From Euryarchaeota archaeon UBA173 (GTDB lineage Archaea; Thermoplasmatota; Poseidoniia; Poseidoniales; Thalassarchaeaceae): a stretch of DNA of 7,996 nucleotides. Below are positions 4,921 through 7,996 of this stretch, in pieces. The notes beneath the pieces were generated by a model that was not told where the DNA came from, made no database searches, and saw only the letters and a program-made list of their open reading frames with translations. Location: assembly GCA_002498925.1 (NCBI GenBank), contig DAJH01000009.1, forward strand, positions 1-7,996. The letters are read 5' to 3'. The position numbers and the translations under genes are program-made. The first letter of the stretch is position 1, and the number at the start of each line of letters is the position of its first letter.

Positions 4921-7018
4921 AGCAACCTCCTGGGGGGAGGCAGGAAAGAACATCCTCTTGTGCAAGACCAGTAGCCTTTGAGATAGAGTTAGCTACAGAC
5001 TCCTTTTTCTGCCTTCCAGGAGTAATCCTTGCCCATCTTCCGAACATACTGGATATTGTTTCGGTAGTGCCAACAACCGGCAGTGGTATGCCATTTACAA
5101 CCCCCATTCCGATAGCTATCTCAAGATTCACATCCCTGTGCCAGTTCCTCTGCCCCCTTACGACGAATGACCCCCTTCCAAGGGACTCGCCGCTTTCAGT
5201 AGTCTTGGAAACCTGGCTAGGCCTGACATGGAAGGCAGTTGCAGCCGCCCCCCCACTCCCCCAAGCCCTTGACCAGCATACGGAAATCTGGGCCGCTTCT
5301 TCGTGAACCTTCGCAGATAACTCCCTCGCATCATCGATACCCTCTGCAAGACCCTGTGAGATTTGCAGGGATGCAACGCCTTCTGGCACACTCCCCGTCT
5401 CAATCTGATTTTTCATCAATCCGTCCTTGAGCTTGAGGGAGCATGAGGGTGCCCCATGGAGATCGGCATGGAAATAGAGGTCTTTGGCACTCAGATGCTT
5501 CTTCACAACCGAGTCATTGCCCTTTGCATCCCTGCCACCAACTAGGAAGTGGCCACCGGAGAGAATCGCCCATCTGTGCTTCTCGAACCAGAACCTACGA
5601 CTCCTTCTGACGGCCCTCAGTCTTCCTGCCGAAGCTTCCTTCGCAGCCTTACGCCCCTCCCTCTCCTTGGAAGCCTCAGTCTTGTCCAGAGCGAGGCGAG
5701 CCCCCTTGGCCTTCTCCTTCTGAGACCTGCCGTTTTCGAAATACCTCTGAGCGTTTTGATGAACAGTCTTGTCTACTTCTAGCGTAATGCTAGTTCCCGG
5801 TTCTCCATCCTCATCTGGCAGATATGCCACTATGGTCCTCTTTCTAGGGTCTACTCCGCCTATCCAGGGTATCCCTAGTGAAATTTCTGCCACTGACTGC
5901 CAGTTCGAACTCTCGATCGCCGAATTGAATTGTTCCAATATCGAATTCACATGCTCCCAACTGTCTTGGATGGCCTTACCCAGTTCTTGTGAAACCGCGG
6001 CTTTCTGGTGAAATTTTTCTATGGCCTGTCTTTGCTGCTCGGCCCTCCTCTCAAGCTTCCCAATGACTTGTTTTTCATCGGAGCCGGATTCCACCAGCCG
6101 CTCCTCCTCTCTCCTGATGAACGCCGCAGCGTCATGTGTACCGAACACCCCATCTAGGGCGGTAGAGATTGAATCAACCTGCACAGATAGGGAGTTATCC
6201 AGGTGGGAAAGGGAAATTGGAGAAAGTATCTCTGCACTAGAGATTCCATCGAGTCCGGACTCTGTTCCCCACTTCGAAACAGCTTCATCATCAGTTAGCC
6301 AGAGTGTGGAACTACTCCCAGTCTCCAATTCAGATAGCATACTTGCTATCGCACGCATCAGTGACTCCCTCTGGTCGTCGTCCAACGAACTAGCGGGGGC
6401 ATCCCCCTGGAGCTCTGCTAGTGAGCAGGCGGCTGAACCGAACACCCTGCCTAGGTTAGCCCTAGAGGCAATAGTCCTAATCAGGTCGCTATCGCTGTCA
6501 TCCAGAATCTTGGAGAGATCGCTAATCTCCATTTTACGGGGATCAACAGCCTCCGGGGGGGGAACGTATTCGACACCCTTCTTCAGTGACCTACTGGCGT
6601 ATTTTGCATGTGTCAGAGGCTGTATTATCACGCCGCCTCCATCCAATAGTACAATATTTCCCTCTCTGAAGAGCTCTATTACCAGCCTAACGCTCCCTCC
6701 TCCATGCTCGAAGTCCAGATTCATCACACGATCAAAGCCATGCTGTTCTACGCCAACTAGCCTAGCGTTTCCTAGATGTTTCCGCAGTATCATTGCGAAT
6801 TGCGAGGGGTTCGGTGGCATCGGCCTGTCCCTCATAGATGTGTAGACCCTCTTTCCTCTCACCACGACTAGGTCCTTGTTGGAATCGCCCTTCTTGTTCA
6901 GTCTGAGAACCACCTGCTCGTAGTGAGGCTGGTATGCCTTTCTGACCCTCGCTCCAATCATTTCGGAAAGCTCACGCACAACCCGCGCAACCTCGAATGA
7001 CGACGACTGTTCACGCAT
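4889..7018 (-). CDS. NFACT family protein, archaeal Rqc2/RqcH homologue (ribosome quality control)
   Basis: Homologues bind stalled large ribosomal subunits and recruit tRNA to add C-terminal tails to the trapped nascent chain. From the chosen start the protein has 709 residues. The NFACT-N domain covers about 1-230, with LRKHLGNARLVGVEQHGFDR ending in the Asp-Arg pair D96-R97, equivalent to D97-R98 of Bacillus RqcH and D98-R99 of yeast Rqc2. A charged coiled-coil middle covers about 300-475. The NFACT-R (DUF814) domain starts near 476: FWFEKHRWAILSGGHFLVGG, GRDAKGND, DLYFHADLHGAPS, then WSRAWGSG, QVSKTTESGE and GSFVVRGQRN up to about 625. A C-terminal PGRQKK block is at 667-672. The frame stays open to a TTG at 7084, but ATG 7018 has a GGAAAGG site seven bases upstream (7026-7032) and matches the family N-terminus. 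The gap to the upstream hydrolase is 62 bp. Confidence 0.95.
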   Translation of the reverse strand: MREQSSSFEVARVVRELSEMIGARVRKAYQPHYEQVVLRLNKKGDSNKDLVVVRGKRVYTSMRDRPMPPNPSQFAMILRKHLGNARLVGVEQHGFDRVMNLDFEHGGGSVRLVIELFREGNIVLLDGGGVIIQPLTHAKYASRSLKKGVEYVPPPEAVDPRKMEISDLSKILDDSDSDLIRTIASRANLGRVFGSAACSLAELQGDAPASSLDDDQRESLMRAIASMLSELETGSSSTLWLTDDEAVSKWGTESGLDGISSAEILSPISLSHLDNSLSVQVDSISTALDGVFGTHDAAAFIRREEERLVESGSDEKQVIGKLERRAEQQRQAIEKFHQKAAVSQELGKAIQDSWEHVNSILEQFNSAIESSNWQSVAEISLGIPWIGGVDPRKRTIVAYLPDEDGEPGTSITLEVDKTVHQNAQRYFENGRSQKEKAKGARLALDKTEASKEREGRKAAKEASAGRLRAVRRSRRFWFEKHRWAILSGGHFLVGGRDAKGNDSVVKKHLSAKDLYFHADLHGAPSCSLKLKDGLMKNQIETGSVPEGVASLQISQGLAEGIDDARELSAKVHEEAAQISVCWSRAWGSGGAAATAFHVRPSQVSKTTESGESLGRGSFVVRGQRNWHRDVNLEIAIGMGVVNGIPLPVVGTTETISSMFGRWARITPGRQKKESVANSISKATGLAQEDVLSCLPPGGCSIDDHGLIGS

Positions 7019-7025
7019 GTTCTCG

Positions 7026-7032
7026 CCTTTCC
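7026..7032 (-). promoter_or_regulatory. Ribosome-binding site deciding the NFACT start
   Basis: GGAAAGG on the minus strand lies seven bases before the ATG at 7018. It favours this start over the upstream in-frame TTG (7084), which overlaps the hydrolase stop and would add 22 residues not expected in the family. Confidence 0.65.
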
Positions 7033-7080
7033 GTCGACAGTGTCCTTCATCAGGGAATCGCTCATTGGGGGTCGAGAGTC

Positions 7081-7929
7081 TCAAACAGATGACTGAAATT
7101 CACGTATCTCCGTCAGAACGTCCGCTTCATGTGCATATTGGTTCGACGGAACCTCAATCATCTCAGCCCCCGGAATCCTTTGAACGATATCCAGAATTTT
7201 TTCCATGCGATGAAGCTTGTCCGATGAAGCCGTCATTACTGCACATGGCACTCTGATTGAAGATAGGTCCTCTGGGATGGAGTACCCCATCAGAAACCTA
7301 GCAGAGAGCAGCATCCTCTCGAGATTTTGAGATAGCATCGCCCTCCTGTACCGTACCTTCTGTCCCTCCTCCTTGACCTTCTTGTCGACAGCCCACATTG
7401 CTACCCTCATCATTCGAGAATAGGTCCACTTTGGAAGTGGGGCCCACATCAACAACCTGGCCCAAATTGGGAATTTGAAGTCGAGGTTGGGTGCCAGAAG
7501 TATGGATGACCTTCCTGATAGCCTCCCCATTTGGAATGAGTCGATTAGTACGGTCGAACCAAGTGAAGATGAAAACCAGTCCACTTCGCCAGACTCAATC
7601 CCCATTGAGGCAAGAACTGCAATGATGTCGGAACTGAGGCATTCTATTGTGAAATCAGATTTGGAGACCCTCCTCTCTATCTTCGAACTCCCCTTCTCAC
7701 GGGTCTCTATGTACACAATCCTCCTGTGCCTTGCCCATTCCTCGATAAGCGGTCTCCAACCCTCGAAAACCGATCCCCATCCTGGAACGAATACCACTGT
7801 GCCTTCTTCAGTTGGATAGTCCGGTACCCACTCCAAAACTCTGAGGGAGAAGCCCTCTGAAGCTTCTACCCACGTCTCTTGTGTTCTGGCCCCATCGATT
7901 ACCGGGGCTCCAGTCCATTGCTCGCTCAC
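7081..7929 (-). CDS. Alpha/beta hydrolase fold protein
   Basis: A 282-residue protein with the alpha/beta hydrolase layout; reaction and substrate are unknown. After an N-terminal strand region, the oxyanion-hole block TVVFVPGWGSVFEGW is at 44-58. The nucleophile elbow is FSSSLGS (119-125), placing the nucleophile at S122. The usual first Gly of GxSxG is Ser (S120) and the following Gly is also Ser (S125). A candidate acid is D237 in TASSDKLH and the candidate base is H267 in QYAHEAD, so a complete Ser-Asp-His triad is plausible. A cap region with Trp/Met-rich helices spans about 150-215. The start is GTG 7929 with only a weak ribosome site. A TATA-like AAAATA (7950-7955) ends 20 bases upstream, which would suit a leaderless or short-leader transcript. 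The NFACT gene follows 62 bp downstream. It could be an esterase, lipase or thioesterase. Confidence 0.88.
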   Translation of the reverse strand: MSEQWTGAPVIDGARTQETWVEASEGFSLRVLEWVPDYPTEEGTVVFVPGWGSVFEGWRPLIEEWARHRRIVYIETREKGSSKIERRVSKSDFTIECLSSDIIAVLASMGIESGEVDWFSSSLGSTVLIDSFQMGRLSGRSSILLAPNLDFKFPIWARLLMWAPLPKWTYSRMMRVAMWAVDKKVKEEGQKVRYRRAMLSQNLERMLLSARFLMGYSIPEDLSSIRVPCAVMTASSDKLHRMEKILDIVQRIPGAEMIEVPSNQYAHEADVLTEIREFQSSV

Positions 7930-7949
7930 GTTATTCCAAGAGGGCGGGG

Positions 7950-7955
7950 TATTTT
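7950..7955 (-). promoter_or_regulatory. Possible TATA box upstream of the hydrolase gene
   Basis: Read on the minus strand, AAAATA lies 20 bases before the GTG start and is flanked upstream by AATG, in otherwise GC-rich sequence. The distance fits an archaeal TATA box serving a transcript that begins at or very near the start codon. This rests on position and composition alone. Confidence 0.3.
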
Positions 7956-7965
7956 CATTCTGACG

Positions 7966-7996
7966 ATGGACTACCTGCCGCCGCCGCCGGACCTGC
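7966..7996 (+). CDS. Possible start of a divergent plus-strand gene, cut by the right edge
   Basis: ATG at 7966 opens a frame (MDYLPPPPDL) that runs to the window edge. It is divergent from the hydrolase, with 36 bp between the two start codons. Only ten codons are visible and there is no clear ribosome site. The proline run comes from CCG repeats and could be low-complexity chance. No product can be named. Confidence 0.25.
   Translation, partial: MDYLPPPPDL

Noticed and set aside
4926..4940. Inverted repeat CCTCC-TGGGG-GGAGG just after the GNAT stop, as a terminator
   Set aside because: Only a 5-bp stem with no adjacent T-run, and it encodes the CLPPGG stretch of the NFACT C-terminus.
5004..5008. 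Run of five T on the plus strand as a terminator for the GNAT transcript
   Set aside because: It lies within NFACT coding sequence and is too short to be convincing alone.
6021..6845. Long plus-strand open frame (274 codons) opposite the NFACT gene
   Set aside because: Serine-rich antisense shadow of a well-conserved coding region, with no family motif.
7019..7084. N-terminal extension of the NFACT frame up to a TTG at 7084
   Set aside because: It would overlap the hydrolase stop, lacks family similarity, and a well-placed GGAAAGG precedes the internal ATG at 7018.
7081..7929. Idea that the alpha/beta hydrolase is kynurenine formamidase, completing a tryptophan pathway
   Set aside because: It lacks the HGGxW oxyanion motif of that family, lies about 3 kb from the dioxygenase, and is separated from it by an opposite-strand gene.

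Overview
The window reads as chromosomal DNA from an aerobic archaeon. The clearest marker is an RpoK/Rpb6-type RNA polymerase subunit with the archaeal/eukaryotic core motif TRFEKARIIGARALQ. An archaeal-style NFACT (Rqc2/RqcH-like) protein agrees with this. Heme A-type respiration genes, a tryptophan 2,3-dioxygenase and mid-range GC suggest a marine Thermoplasmatota lineage such as Poseidoniales (Marine Group II). That placement is inference; no phylogenetic test was possible.

Layout from right to left, following transcription of the minus strand: an alpha/beta hydrolase (7929-7081); an NFACT-family protein (7018-4889); then, after an interruption, a tight run of tryptophan 2,3-dioxygenase (4256-3198), thiolase (3205-1982), RpoK (1954-1649), heme A synthase (1636-548) and the first two thirds of heme O synthase (520 to the left edge). 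The only well-supported plus-strand gene is a RimJ/RimL-type GNAT acetyltransferase (4336-4920). It is divergent from the dioxygenase and overlaps the end of the NFACT gene tail to tail by 32 bp. A second plus-strand start may lie at 7966, at the right edge.

How the genes fit together: CtaB converts heme b to heme o and CtaA converts heme o to heme a, the cofactor of aa3-type terminal oxidases, so an O2-reducing oxidase should be encoded elsewhere. Tryptophan dioxygenase also needs heme and O2, and its stop codon overlaps the longest thiolase start, which suggests coupled amino-acid and acyl-CoA catabolism. RpoK and NFACT are information-processing genes (transcription and ribosome-associated quality control) placed between metabolic genes. 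Coding density is very high: no gap reaches 100 bp, and four genes (ctaB, ctaA, rpoK, hydrolase) appear to start with GTG.

I found no RNA gene, mobile element, CRISPR array or defence system. The window is mostly ordinary housekeeping sequence. The points worth a second look are the unusual RpoK and its leader hairpin, the dioxygenase-thiolase pair, an enlarged acidic loop in CtaA, and some start-site signals.
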